From Parabacteroides sp. PF5-6 (lineage in GTDB: Bacteria > Bacteroidota > Bacteroidia > Bacteroidales > Tannerellaceae): a DNA stretch of 64,000 nucleotides. The first letter of the stretch is position 1. Every line of letters begins with the position of its first letter. This document shows positions 15,141 to 23,816 of the stretch, piece after piece. The stretch lies in the NCBI RefSeq assembly GCF_029504695.1, contig NZ_JAQFIN010000012.1, forward strand, positions 1 to 64,000, given 5' to 3'. The position numbers and the translations under genes were made by a program. The notes under the pieces are model-generated. The model ran no database searches. It saw only the letters and a program-made list of their open reading frames with translations, and was not told where the DNA came from.

Positions 15141-15824
15141 ATGAAATACAGCGAATACGAGAAAGCATTATCTATACCACGACTAAACAAGTATAAAGTT
15201 GCCTGTCAAGGCAACAAAAACAAAACGCTGATATTGTATCGGTATAACATAAAGTTATGCCAGAAATTTCATGGTGTATTAGGAGTGTTAGAAATTATTT
15301 TACGGAATGCAATCGACGAACATTACAAGACTCTATTTCTCGATAATGATTGGTTAATTACTCAAGCCACCAATGGGTTTTTACATTCATCTAAAAATGA
15401 TATATTCAGAGAAAGAGACAAGTTGCTTCGAATGAATACTTACACACATGAGAAATTGGTTGCTTCGTTAAGTTTTGGAGCATGGACAATTATGTTTTCC
15501 AAACATTTATATAGATTAGGAGGCAAAACATTATTGCAAATATTCCCCAATAAGGCTCATGGCTTGAATCAAAAGCAAATATATAAAGATCTTGATAAAA
15601 TACGCGTGTTCCGAAATCGGATAGCACATCACGAACCGATCTGCTTCAATCCTCAAAGGCAAATTAATGTGGATTATGCAGAGGAAATTTTCAATTTGAT
15701 TATTCAGTACCTTAAATTTCTAGGATACAATTCATCTGAGATTCTGTATGGCGTTGAATCTCCTGTTTGTATTTTCCGAAAGATAAGAGATCTGGATCAG
15801 CAAATACCGACGGTTGACACATGA
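15141..15824 (+). CDS. Abi-family (AbiD/AbiF, Abi_2) protein
   Basis: 227 residues from ATG 15141 (MKYSEYEKALSIPRLNKY), preferred over the upstream ATG 15015 because the N-terminus then matches the family. It is largely helical, with GVLGVLEIILRNAIDEHYK in the first half and RNRIAHHEPICF near the C-terminus. The RNRIAH segment fits the RX4H signature of HEPN RNases, consistent with abortive-infection proteins that degrade RNA on phage attack. It stands alone between the family A element and the chromosomal genes, close to the edge of the accessory region, and is AT-rich like it. Confidence 0.85.
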   Translation: MKYSEYEKALSIPRLNKYKVACQGNKNKTLILYRYNIKLCQKFHGVLGVLEIILRNAIDEHYKTLFLDNDWLITQATNGFLHSSKNDIFRERDKLLRMNTYTHEKLVASLSFGAWTIMFSKHLYRLGGKTLLQIFPNKAHGLNQKQIYKDLDKIRVFRNRIAHHEPICFNPQRQINVDYAEEIFNLIIQYLKFLGYNSSEILYGVESPVCIFRKIRDLDQQIPTVDT

Positions 15825-15863
15825 TTGCTCTTCTCCACGTTTGTTATTCTTCCGATTATAAAG

Positions 15864-15871
15864 TAACTTTG
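15864..15871 (+). promoter_or_regulatory. promoter -7 box for the DUF4199 gene
   Basis: TAACTTTG matches TAnnTTTG and lies 24 nt before the ATG at 15896. It probably starts the transcript covering the DUF4199, glycosyltransferase and dehydratase genes, which are spaced by 4 bp and an overlap. Confidence 0.65.
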
Positions 15872-15895
15872 TAGACTGAAAAACAAAGAAACAAT

Positions 15896-16447
15896 ATGAG
15901 TGAAAGTAGAAGTGAACTTCTGAAAATCGCGATGGGCAGTGGACTCTCGATGGGGATATTCTGGTGCTTTAAGTATATATTTTTCATGTTTGGCATTTCT
16001 TCCGCTTTCATGAATTTCATTTATCTGACCCTGACCTTTTTGGTGCCTATCCTGGCTTTCTATCAGACCTGGCGATACAAGATGGAGATCGGCGGTTCCA
16101 TCCGCTTTTTCCATGCCTGGCAATTTGGCGTATTGGTCTATTTCTTCGCGGCATTGATCGTCTCACTCGAACATTATTTCTTTTACCAACATATCGCTCC
16201 GCCCGGGTTCCTGGCTAAGACACTGGAACAGACGATGGAGGTGTTGAGAATGGCCAATGCCGACGAGAAGATGCTGGAGGCTATCGGCAATACCCATATC
16301 AGCCCGATACAAATGGCGATCCAGGGTATTATCAACAATCTCTTCTATGGCATTATCTTTTCCTTGCCTGTGGCCTGGGTGATCAGCCGCAGAAAGGAGA
16401 CATTCCTGCCTCCCACTCCGCCGGAAACGACAGACGAAAACAATTAA
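15896..16447 (+). CDS. DUF4199 integral membrane protein
   Basis: 183 residues with four membrane helices (about 12-35, 40-60, 75-95 and 145-165). The gene order DUF4199-glycosyltransferase family 2 is common in Bacteroidota, which is the main ground for the name together with the four-helix layout and the LEHYFFYQHIAPPGFL segment. The protein may act with the adjacent glycosyltransferase. It ends 4 bp before the next start. Confidence 0.8.
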   Translation: MSESRSELLKIAMGSGLSMGIFWCFKYIFFMFGISSAFMNFIYLTLTFLVPILAFYQTWRYKMEIGGSIRFFHAWQFGVLVYFFAALIVSLEHYFFYQHIAPPGFLAKTLEQTMEVLRMANADEKMLEAIGNTHISPIQMAIQGIINNLFYGIIFSLPVAWVISRRKETFLPPTPPETTDENN

Positions 16448-16451
16448 TATC

Positions 16452-17402
16452 ATGGATATATCAATAGTTATTCCTTTATATAACGAAGCGGAATCGCTTC
16501 CCGAGTTGAATGCCTGGATCGAGCAGGTAATGGGTCAGAACGGATTCGCGTATGAAGTCATCTATGTAGACGATGGCAGTACGGATGATTCCTGGAGAAT
16601 CATTGAGGAACTGAAAGAGAAGAATCCCAACGTGCACGGGATCAAATTCAAACGCAACTACGGCAAATCGCCCGGCTTGCATTGCGGCTTCCAACGCGCC
16701 CAGGGGGATGTGGTCATCACCATGGACGCCGATCTGCAGGATAGCCCCGATGAGATACCGGAACTTTACCGGATGATCAAAGAAGAGGGCTATGATCTGG
16801 TCTCCGGCTGGAAGAAAAAACGTTACGATCCCTTGTCGAAAACCATCCCGACCAAGTTATTCAACGCCACCGCCCGGCGATTCTCCGGAGTGCAACTGCA
16901 TGACTTCAACTGCGGCTTGAAAGCTTACCGGAAAGAGGTGATCAAAAGCATTGAGATCTATAATGATATGCACCGCTACATCCCTTATCTGGCCAAGAAC
17001 GCCGGATACAACAAGATTACGGAAAAGGTAGTCATCCATCAGGCACGTAAATACGGAACCACTAAGTTCGGCATCAGCCGCTTCTTCAATGGCTATCTGG
17101 ACCTGATGACTTTATGGTTTACCTCCCGCTTCGGAAAGAAACCGATGCATATCTTCGGTCTGTTGGGCACATTGATGTTCCTGATCGGTTTCATTGCATT
17201 GATCATTGTATTGGCGATGAAATTTGTGTCTATCATCGGAAACGGAGAATTGCGCCCGCTGGTCACCAGCTCCCCCTATTTCTATATCTCGCTGACCTCG
17301 ATGATCATTGGCACCCAATTATTCCTTACCGGTTTTATCGGCGAACTAATTGCGCGCGACTCTCCGCAACGTAACAATTATACGATAGAGGAAGAGATAT
17401 GA
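16452..17402 (+). CDS. glycosyltransferase family 2 (DPM1/ArnC-like)
   Basis: 316 residues. The GT-A domain spans about 1-215 with the nucleotide-sugar motifs VIPLYNEAESLPEL, VDDGSTDDS and DADLQDSPDEIPE (DxD). Two membrane helices follow (about 232-260 and 275-300). This arrangement is typical of polyisoprenyl-phosphate glycosyltransferases that make lipid-linked sugars for envelope glycans; the donor and acceptor are not deducible. The stop overlaps the dehydratase start by 4 nt. Confidence 0.9.
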   Translation: MDISIVIPLYNEAESLPELNAWIEQVMGQNGFAYEVIYVDDGSTDDSWRIIEELKEKNPNVHGIKFKRNYGKSPGLHCGFQRAQGDVVITMDADLQDSPDEIPELYRMIKEEGYDLVSGWKKKRYDPLSKTIPTKLFNATARRFSGVQLHDFNCGLKAYRKEVIKSIEIYNDMHRYIPYLAKNAGYNKITEKVVIHQARKYGTTKFGISRFFNGYLDLMTLWFTSRFGKKPMHIFGLLGTLMFLIGFIALIIVLAMKFVSIIGNGELRPLVTSSPYFYISLTSMIIGTQLFLTGFIGELIARDSPQRNNYTIEEEI

Positions 17403-19114
17403 AAAGCCAGGAATTGCGCCGGATAGCGCCGGAGCTTGACTCCCTGCGATTAGGGAGTGGGTGGAGCGTGGAAGAGCTAAATAAAGCCCAGGTGATTGTA
17501 GAAAGCAGTTACGGACATAGTCATCCGGGCAGCGCCCACCTTGACCGGCTGGTCGAACAGGTCGACCGGGGTATAACCGATCGCAAAGGGAAAGCCGCCA
17601 ACTACTACGTCACAGATATCTGCGACGGGGAAGCACAAGGACACGACGGCATGAACTACTCGCTGGTCTCCCGTGATATCATGGCAGCCATGATGGAGAT
17701 CCATGTCAAAGCGACACCTTTCGATGCCGGCGTATTTATCTCCAGCTGCGACAAATCCGTGCCTGCCCACCTGATGGCTATCGCACGGCTGAATATGCCG
17801 GCATTGTTTGTTCCGGGTGGTATCATGAAAGCCGGTCCCAACCTGCTCACATTGGAACAGATCGGCAAGTACAGTGCCCAGTATGCCCGGAAAGAGATTA
17901 CCGAAGAGCAATATATGGTGTACAAACGGGATGCCTGTCCCAGTTGCGGCGCCTGTTCGTTTATGGGTACGGCCTCGACCATGCAGATCATGGCCGAAGC
18001 ATTGGGCATGGCCCTGCCGGGATCGGCGTTGATCCCGACTCACCTGCCTCACCTCAATTCCTTTGCCCGGCGCGCAGGCGAGCAGGCCCTCGAACTGATC
18101 CGGCTGGATCTGAAGCCCTCGGATATCATGACTCCGGAAGCTTTTGAGAATGCCATCATGGTGCATGCCGCCATTGCCGGATCCAGCAACAGCCTACTTC
18201 ACCTGCCGGCGATAGCCCATGAGTTGGGAATGGAACTGAAGCCCGACCTCTTCGACCGGATCCACCGAAAGATCCCTTACCTATTAGATATACGTCCGAG
18301 CGGATACTGGCCGGGCGAATACTTCTGGTACGCCGGTGGTGTTCCGGCGGTGATGGAAGAGATCCGCGAATTCCTGCACCTGGACGTGATGACCGTCACC
18401 GGCCACAGCCTGGGTGAGAACTTAGACAAACTGAAAGAGGGAACCTTCTATGCCGACTGCCATAATTACCTGACGGGACTAAACGTGAACGCATCCGATA
18501 TCATACGTCCCGTCCACAATCCGATAAACAAACAGGGGGCTGTTGCGATCCTGAAAGGGAATCTGGCTCCCGGTGGTGCCGTAGTCAAACATGCCGCTAT
18601 CTCTCCGAAGCTTTTACAAACGACATTGATCGCCCGCGTATTCAACAAAGAAGAAGATGCGCTGCAAGCTGTACTCCGGAAAGAGATCCACCCGGGCGAA
18701 GCCGTCATCATCCGCTATGAAGGGCCGAAAGGCAGCGGTATGCCGGAGATGTTCTACACCACCGAGGCAATCGCTTCCGATCCGGAACTGATCGAAACCA
18801 TTGCATTAATCACCGACGGCCGCTTCTCCGGCGCCACAAGAGGCCCCGCTATCGGCCACGTCTCGCCGGAAGCCAGTGAAGGAGGACCCATCGCGCTGGT
18901 GGAAAACGGCGATCTGATACGTATCGATATTCCCGCCCGTCGGTTAGAGCTCATCGGCTTGAATGAAAAAGAAAGAAGTCCGGAAGAGATAAACCGGATC
19001 CTGGAAGAAAGAAAACAACACTGGATAAAGCCTGAGCCGGTTAAGACATCCGGCATCCTGGATATTTATACCCGTAACAGTACATCTCCAATGGAAGGGG
19101 GATATATGTTGTAA
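17399..19114 (+). CDS. IlvD/Edd-family dehydratase with altered cluster ligand
   Basis: 571 residues. Family motifs are clear: GHDGMNYSLVSRDIMA, SSCDKSVPAHLMA (C117) and DACPSCGACSFMGTAST (C186 in the second conserved Cys position), and the C-terminal TDGRFSGATRGP...GHVSPEA. In IlvD and Edd the first iron-sulfur ligand is the Cys of an ITPC-type motif; here the aligned stretch is SHPGSAHL, with Gly44 where the Cys would be, while C75 lies nearby in TDICDGE. The enzyme may therefore use a changed cluster or a sugar-acid substrate rather than dihydroxy-isovalerate. No other branched-chain genes are nearby. Confidence 0.85.
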   Translation: MKSQELRRIAPELDSLRLGSGWSVEELNKAQVIVESSYGHSHPGSAHLDRLVEQVDRGITDRKGKAANYYVTDICDGEAQGHDGMNYSLVSRDIMAAMMEIHVKATPFDAGVFISSCDKSVPAHLMAIARLNMPALFVPGGIMKAGPNLLTLEQIGKYSAQYARKEITEEQYMVYKRDACPSCGACSFMGTASTMQIMAEALGMALPGSALIPTHLPHLNSFARRAGEQALELIRLDLKPSDIMTPEAFENAIMVHAAIAGSSNSLLHLPAIAHELGMELKPDLFDRIHRKIPYLLDIRPSGYWPGEYFWYAGGVPAVMEEIREFLHLDVMTVTGHSLGENLDKLKEGTFYADCHNYLTGLNVNASDIIRPVHNPINKQGAVAILKGNLAPGGAVVKHAAISPKLLQTTLIARVFNKEEDALQAVLRKEIHPGEAVIIRYEGPKGSGMPEMFYTTEAIASDPELIETIALITDGRFSGATRGPAIGHVSPEASEGGPIALVENGDLIRIDIPARRLELIGLNEKERSPEEINRILEERKQHWIKPEPVKTSGILDIYTRNSTSPMEGGYML

Positions 19115-19122
19115 TTATTATG

Positions 19123-19130
19123 TACATTTG
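19123..19130 (+). promoter_or_regulatory. promoter -7 box for the apbE pair
   Basis: TACATTTG matches TAnnTTTG. It is 92 nt upstream of the preferred ApbE start (19223), so the transcript would have an 80-nt leader. Confidence 0.6.
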
Positions 19131-19222
19131 CAACATATCGGATGCGCCTCAACAGAGCTTACATAAGCTTGGCTTTGTGTTCGGCTTTCACGATATTTGC
19201 CCAAATTAACTGCTGTAATAAA

Positions 19223-20251
19223 ATGAAAAAGATTGTATACCTGGGACTATCGGTCCTGTTCTTTATATCCTGCCAAAGCAACACCTCTTATTTCGAAGAG
19301 AGCGGGTCGGTGTTCCATACACTCTATCAGATCAAGTATGAAGCGCCTAAACTGATGACGGAAGAAATCGATGCCGCGCTTGCCGAGGTCAATCTGTCGC
19401 TGAACCCCTTCAACCCGAACGCCATCATTGCCAAAGTCAACCGCAACGAGGAGGTGGAAACGGATGAACACTTCCGGACCGTATTCAATAAAGCGATGGA
19501 GATCTCCGTCCATACGGAGGGTATGTTCGATATCACCAGCGGACCATTGATCAATATCTGGGGATTCGGAACCACCAAGAACGATGTCGTCTCTCCCCAA
19601 CTTATCGATAGCATCAAACAATTTGTCGGTTACCGGAAAGTGCGCCTCGAAGGCAACCGGGTGATCAAAGACGATCCGCGCATCCAACTGAACTGCTCGG
19701 CTATCGCCAAAGGATATGCCTGCGATGTGGTCGCCGCCATGTTGGAAAGCCACGGGATAAAGAACTATATGGTCGATATCGGCGGCGAATCGACAATCAA
19801 TGGCGTAAATGCGAAAGGACAAGGCTGGCGCGTAGGGATCCGCAAACCGGAAGAAGTGACGCCCGGCAAAGCCATTACCATCGAAGAAGTGATACAACTC
19901 AATAAAAAAGGAGGGATTGCCACTTCGGGCGATTACCAGAACTATTACATCAAAGACGGTAAGAAATTCGCCCATACGATCAGTCCGGTTACCGGATATC
20001 CCGCCGAACAGGATATCCTGAGCTGCACGATCGTTGCCGAGAACTGCATGACCGCCGACGGATATGCCACGGCCCTGATGGCTTCGGGCATGAAAGAAGC
20101 CATCCGCATTGCCGATACACTGAAGAAATTCGAGTATTACCTGATCTATATGGATGAAAAGGGAAGCCATAAAATCAAATACTCCGAAGGAATGATCCCT
20201 TACCTCCCGAACCGTAAGGAATTAGCCGTACTGGAAAGCTCTAATCCCTGA
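19223..20251 (+). CDS. apbE: ApbE-family FAD:protein FMN transferase lipoprotein 1
   Basis: 342 residues from ATG 19223, which gives a signal with lipobox FISC; a longer in-frame start at 19142 would bury this signal. ApbE motifs are visible: NCSAIAKGYACD, VDIGGESTING and TSGDYQNYY with HTISPVTGYPAEQ, then CMTADGYATAL. These bind FAD and Mg and transfer FMN to Ser/Thr of exported proteins such as RnfG/NqrC. As a lipoprotein it should act on the periplasmic face. The next gene, 5 bp downstream, is a paralogue. Confidence 0.9.
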   Translation: MKKIVYLGLSVLFFISCQSNTSYFEESGSVFHTLYQIKYEAPKLMTEEIDAALAEVNLSLNPFNPNAIIAKVNRNEEVETDEHFRTVFNKAMEISVHTEGMFDITSGPLINIWGFGTTKNDVVSPQLIDSIKQFVGYRKVRLEGNRVIKDDPRIQLNCSAIAKGYACDVVAAMLESHGIKNYMVDIGGESTINGVNAKGQGWRVGIRKPEEVTPGKAITIEEVIQLNKKGGIATSGDYQNYYIKDGKKFAHTISPVTGYPAEQDILSCTIVAENCMTADGYATALMASGMKEAIRIADTLKKFEYYLIYMDEKGSHKIKYSEGMIPYLPNRKELAVLESSNP

Positions 20252-20256
20252 GACAA

Positions 20257-21258
20257 ATGAAAAAAATTCTGCTCTATACCACCCTATTCTTGGGAATTAT
20301 CGCTTTACTTCCCTCCTGCTCATTGAATAATACCTATTTTGAAGAGAAAGGGGTTATCTACAACCGCAATTACACCTTGTTGTATCAGGCGCCTAAGCAG
20401 TTGACCGCATTGATCGATGCAGAGATGGAGTCGTTGAACAACTCCTTAAATGCCTATAACCCGGCGTCGATTGTGGCCAAAGTAAACCGTAACGAACCGG
20501 TAGTGGTCGATACCCACTTTATCACGGTCGTGGAAAGGGCAAGAATCATATCCGAAGAGACCGGAGGGATCTTTGACATCACCTGCTTCCCTTTGGTTTT
20601 ATTATGGTCGGGCGCATACGAGAATCCGGAGAACGTGCCCGTATATGTCGTCGACAGTATCCGCCAGTTTGTCGGGTACCGGAAGATACACCTGGAAGGC
20701 AGTCAACTGAAAAAAGAAGATCCGCGCATCCAATTGACCCTGACCTCCCTGGCCAAAGGATACACCGCCGACCGTCTGGCTCAGTTATTGGAAGACAATA
20801 AAGTAAAGAATTACAAGATTGATATCGGTGGTGTGATCGTCACGCGGGGAGTCAATCCCCAGGGTGATCCCTGGCGGATCACGATCCGCAAGCCGGAAAC
20901 GACGGAAGAGCGTACGTTCAATATTGAACAGGTTATTCAATTGAAGAAAAAAGGAGGAGTAGCTACTGCCGGTAATTTCCATACCTATTATATAAAGGAA
21001 GGACGGAAACATGCCCATACGATCAACCCGCTGACGGGTTATCCTGCCGAACAGAATATCCTGAGCAGCACAATCATTGCAGACGACAGCATGACAAGTG
21101 ATGGTTTATCGACCGCATTTACGGCCTTGAACGACAAAGAAGCCTCCAGAATCGGGGATGCGCTGCCCAATGTGGAATACTTTCTTATCTATACCGATGA
21201 AGAAGGGAACTACAAAACCAAGTATTCGGAAGGAATGCGTAAGTACCTGATGCAGTAA
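20257..21258 (+). CDS. ApbE-family FAD:protein FMN transferase lipoprotein 2
   Basis: 333 residues; lipobox LPSC. It is a diverged tandem copy of the upstream gene (same spacing of AKGYTAD, IDIGG and HTINPLTGYPAEQ). Differences at conserved places are TLTSLAKGY instead of NCSAIAKGY, and TAGNFHTYY instead of TSGDYQNYY, the latter losing the usual Ser/Gly-Asp of the FAD site. It may have a different target protein or reduced activity. It is transcribed with the first copy. Confidence 0.85.
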   Translation: MKKILLYTTLFLGIIALLPSCSLNNTYFEEKGVIYNRNYTLLYQAPKQLTALIDAEMESLNNSLNAYNPASIVAKVNRNEPVVVDTHFITVVERARIISEETGGIFDITCFPLVLLWSGAYENPENVPVYVVDSIRQFVGYRKIHLEGSQLKKEDPRIQLTLTSLAKGYTADRLAQLLEDNKVKNYKIDIGGVIVTRGVNPQGDPWRITIRKPETTEERTFNIEQVIQLKKKGGVATAGNFHTYYIKEGRKHAHTINPLTGYPAEQNILSSTIIADDSMTSDGLSTAFTALNDKEASRIGDALPNVEYFLIYTDEEGNYKTKYSEGMRKYLMQ

Positions 21259-21264
21259 AGTGCA

Positions 21265-21855
21265 TCAGAAATTCTTCAACTCCTGATAGAGCCTTTGGAT
21301 AGGCAAACCCATCACATTATAAAAGGATCCGTTGATCGCCTCAACCCCGACATAGCCGATCCATTCCTGGATACCGTAAGCGCCGGCTTTATCCATCGGA
21401 TTATATTTTTCAACGTAGTATTCGATCTCTTCCTCCGACAGCTTGGAGAAGCTGACAGCAGAGGATTCCGAGAAAGAGACTTTCTTGTCTTGGGCCAGAA
21501 GACAAACTCCGGTAACGACCTCATGCACCCGGTCGGATAATTCCTGCAGCATTTTAACCGCATCTTCTTTCCCTTCCGGCTTGCCCAATATCTTATCAAA
21601 GCGGGAAACGATCGTATCGGCCGTGATCAACAATTCATCACTCGCCATACTGGCTTTATAGACTTCTGCTTTCTTGCAGGCGATATATTCCGCCACATCA
21701 TATATATCCAAGTCCGAAGGATAGGATTCATCGATATCATCAATTACCCGAACTTCAAAATCAATATTCAACCCGGCAAGCAAGTTCTTCCTTCGAGGAG
21801 AGTTTGAAGCCAAAATCACCTTGTATTTCTTTAAGTTCGGAAGCATCATTTCCAT
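21265..21855 (-). CDS. maf: Maf-family nucleotide pyrophosphatase
   Basis: 196 residues from ATG 21855 (MEMMLPNLKKYKV); upstream in-frame extension would run into the KdsC gene. Motifs: ASNSPRRKNLL with the substrate loop, ITADTIV with the catalytic Asp, and GKPEGKEDA. Maf hydrolyses non-canonical nucleoside triphosphates (dTTP/UTP or m5UTP type) to monophosphates. It is the last gene of a leftward operon that starts with the nitroreductase. Confidence 0.93.
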   Translation of the reverse strand: MEMMLPNLKKYKVILASNSPRRKNLLAGLNIDFEVRVIDDIDESYPSDLDIYDVAEYIACKKAEVYKASMASDELLITADTIVSRFDKILGKPEGKEDAVKMLQELSDRVHEVVTGVCLLAQDKKVSFSESSAVSFSKLSEEEIEYYVEKYNPMDKAGAYGIQEWIGYVGVEAINGSFYNVMGLPIQRLYQELKNF

Positions 21856-21883
21856 AAAGCAACTGTTTTCTACATTATAAATA

Positions 21884-22405
21884 TTACCAGCCGAATGCCT
21901 CTTCCCCCATCCAGGCATTCTGGGCTTTCATTGTTTGTTCGATAATATCGCGAGCCACCCCTTCTCCGCCTCGACGGGGAGAAACATAAACCGCAATTTC
22001 TTTTATTTCAGGAGCAGCATCGGCCGGAGCGACCGGCAGTCCGACCATCTTCATCACTTCATAGTCCGGAATATCATCACCGGCATACATGACTTCCTCC
22101 GGAGAGAGTCCCGTCTTTTCCAGAAAATGAAGGAAATCTTTCATCTTCACCGCACTGCGCATATAAATATGTTCAACGCCTAAACGGGAGAACCGAAGCT
22201 CCACCGAATCCGTATATCCCCCGGTAATGATCGCCACCTGGTAGCCTTTCTTGACAGCCAGTTGCATCGCATACCCATCCTTTATATTCACCGTGCGCAT
22301 AGGATCTCCATTCGGATGCAACGGGATCACATCAGAGGAAAGCACCCCATCCACATCGAAGACAAAGGCTTTTATCTTCCGTAAATCAAAATTAATACTA
22401 CTCAT
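21884..22405 (-). CDS. kdsC: KdsC-like HAD phosphatase (KDO 8-phosphate phosphatase)
   Basis: 173 residues of the class C0 HAD family. The nucleophile motif is [12 protein letters not shown], the conserved Lys region is in SAVKMKDFL, and the Mg-binding motif is [12 protein letters not shown]. It dephosphorylates KDO 8-phosphate in lipopolysaccharide synthesis. Its N-terminus overlaps the end of the DUF2520 gene by 8 nt and Maf follows; this order is common in Bacteroidota. The KDO transferase gene waaA lies about 9 kb away. Confidence 0.9.
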   Translation of the reverse strand: MSSINFDLRKIKAFVFDVDGVLSSDVIPLHPNGDPMRTVNIKDGYAMQLAVKKGYQVAIITGGYTDSVELRFSRLGVEHIYMRSAVKMKDFLHFLEKTGLSPEEVMYAGDDIPDYEVMKMVGLPVAPADAAPEIKEIAVYVSPRRGGEGVARDIIEQTMKAQNAWMGEEAFGW

Positions 22406-23165
22406 TTCCCGTTTCTATATGTATACTTTGACTAATCAATCGATAGAGTTCCCGGTATCGCTCATTGGTCAACAAATCCGATTGCATCTCAATCACATTC
22501 TCATCGTAGCGGACTGCCGGTCCCGTCTGAGCTAACAGAGGAGACAGATCCTGCAATTTCGACGCAGTCTCCTCGATCAGAGGCAACAACATCTTATAAG
22601 GAATCTCCTGTTCTTCCAATATCTTCTCCGCAATCACATACATGTGATTGGCAAAATTGCAGGCAAAGACCGCCGCCAGATGAATTTGTTTCCTTTTCTC
22701 CGACGACAAAAACAAAACGGTATCCGTCAGTGCATTTGCCACCGTGAGTAAGACCGCTTGATCTTCTTCCTTCGCTGTTTCCAGGAAAACCGGTATCTTA
22801 TCAAAAGAAACCACCCGCCCTTTTGAGAAAGTCTGCAAAGGATAAAAAACACCGTATCGGGAAGTATAGGAACTGAAGATATCCATCGGGATACTGCCTG
22901 CTGTATGCACCCACAAACCGCCGTTGGGTTTCATCTGCGCCAACACCGTTTCCAGTACAGCATCTTTCACCGAGAAGATATAAAGGTCGGCATCATCGAT
23001 GATCTCAACGATATCCGTGGTCCACGGCGCATTCAACTTTGACGCAAGCAGATGGGCACTCTCTTCCGTCAGGCTATAAACCTGCCCGATCGTCATGCCT
23101 ACCCTGTGCATCTCTATCGACAAACGCGTCGCCAGATTCCCGGCACCAACAAATACAACCTTCAT
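22398..23165 (-). CDS. Rossmann-fold DUF2520 protein
   Basis: 255 residues. The N-terminus has [17 protein letters not shown], a GxGxxA dinucleotide-binding loop, and the C-terminal helical domain (about 125-250) is the DUF2520 part. It resembles F420/NADP oxidoreductases and pyrroline reductase-like enzymes but has no established function. The segment [17 protein letters not shown] is the conserved centre of the C-terminal domain. It sits 6 bp after the nitroreductase gene. Confidence 0.88.
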   Translation of the reverse strand: MKVVFVGAGNLATRLSIEMHRVGMTIGQVYSLTEESAHLLASKLNAPWTTDIVEIIDDADLYIFSVKDAVLETVLAQMKPNGGLWVHTAGSIPMDIFSSYTSRYGVFYPLQTFSKGRVVSFDKIPVFLETAKEEDQAVLLTVANALTDTVLFLSSEKRKQIHLAAVFACNFANHMYVIAEKILEEQEIPYKMLLPLIEETASKLQDLSPLLAQTGPAVRYDENVIEMQSDLLTNERYRELYRLISQSIHIETGNE

Positions 23166-23171
23166 CCTGTC

Positions 23172-23702
23172 TTACTCGTATTTCCCTATGTGCACTTTCT
23201 CCCATTGGAGCTTTTCTTCATCCAAGGGCTTCCGCTCTTGTGCCTTGTGGCCCAAGCCGATTATGGACAAAACATCTAACTGGTACGGAATGTTCAGTAA
23301 GCGACGAATTAATTCATTCGAATCGGCTTCTTCCGCCGTCACGCGGTTCCGAATCTGGCACCAGCAACTGCCCAATCCCAGCTCTTCGGCTTGCAATTGC
23401 ATATAGATCGAAGCGATAGCCGCATCTTCGATCCAGACATCACTCTCCATCGTGTTGGCCAAGACGACCACTGCCAAGGCACAGCCTTCCAGAAAGCCGG
23501 CACCATGTTCTTTGCTGCCGGCCAGAAGCCGCAACATATCTTTATCTTCAACCACTATAAATTCCCAGGGATTCTTACCTTTCGAGGAGGGCGCCATCAA
23601 TCCGGCTTTCAGGATCATCTCCACCTGCTCCGGCGTTAATGCCTCTTCCGTGAACTTTCTTGTGCTTCTTCTTTGTTTAATCAGTGCTGAAAAACTTTCC
23701 AT
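23172..23702 (-). CDS. nitroreductase-family flavoprotein
   Basis: 176 residues from ATG 23702 (MESFSALIKQRRSTRKF). The FMN-phosphate site is QRRSTRKF, and the family landmarks APSSKGKNPWEF and QAEELGLGSCWCQIR are present. Such enzymes use NAD(P)H and FMN to reduce quinones or nitro compounds; the true substrate is unknown. A -7 box is at 23730-23737 on the minus strand, so it is first in a four-gene leftward operon. Confidence 0.9.
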   Translation of the reverse strand: MESFSALIKQRRSTRKFTEEALTPEQVEMILKAGLMAPSSKGKNPWEFIVVEDKDMLRLLAGSKEHGAGFLEGCALAVVVLANTMESDVWIEDAAIASIYMQLQAEELGLGSCWCQIRNRVTAEEADSNELIRRLLNIPYQLDVLSIIGLGHKAQERKPLDEEKLQWEKVHIGKYE

Positions 23703-23729
23703 ATCTATCCGTTTTATCGAAATGCGGAG

Positions 23730-23737
23730 CAAATATA
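23730..23737 (-). promoter_or_regulatory. promoter -7 box for the nitroreductase operon
   Basis: On the minus strand TATATTTG matches TAnnTTTG and lies 27 nt upstream of the nitroreductase ATG. Confidence 0.65.
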
Positions 23738-23803
23738 GAGAAAAAAACACTACCTTTTCGGTAAACGATATACGCTTAATGCTTTTTTTACGTTAGTAGA
23801 ATA

Positions 23804-23811
23804 TAAATTTG
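23804..23811 (+). promoter_or_regulatory. -7 box 5 nt before the TonB receptor start
   Basis: TAAATTTG matches TAnnTTTG. Only GATGTT-type spacing (5 nt) separates it from ATG 23817, whose signal peptide requires that start. The mRNA would be leaderless or nearly so. Confidence 0.5.
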
Positions 23812-23816
23812 ATGTT

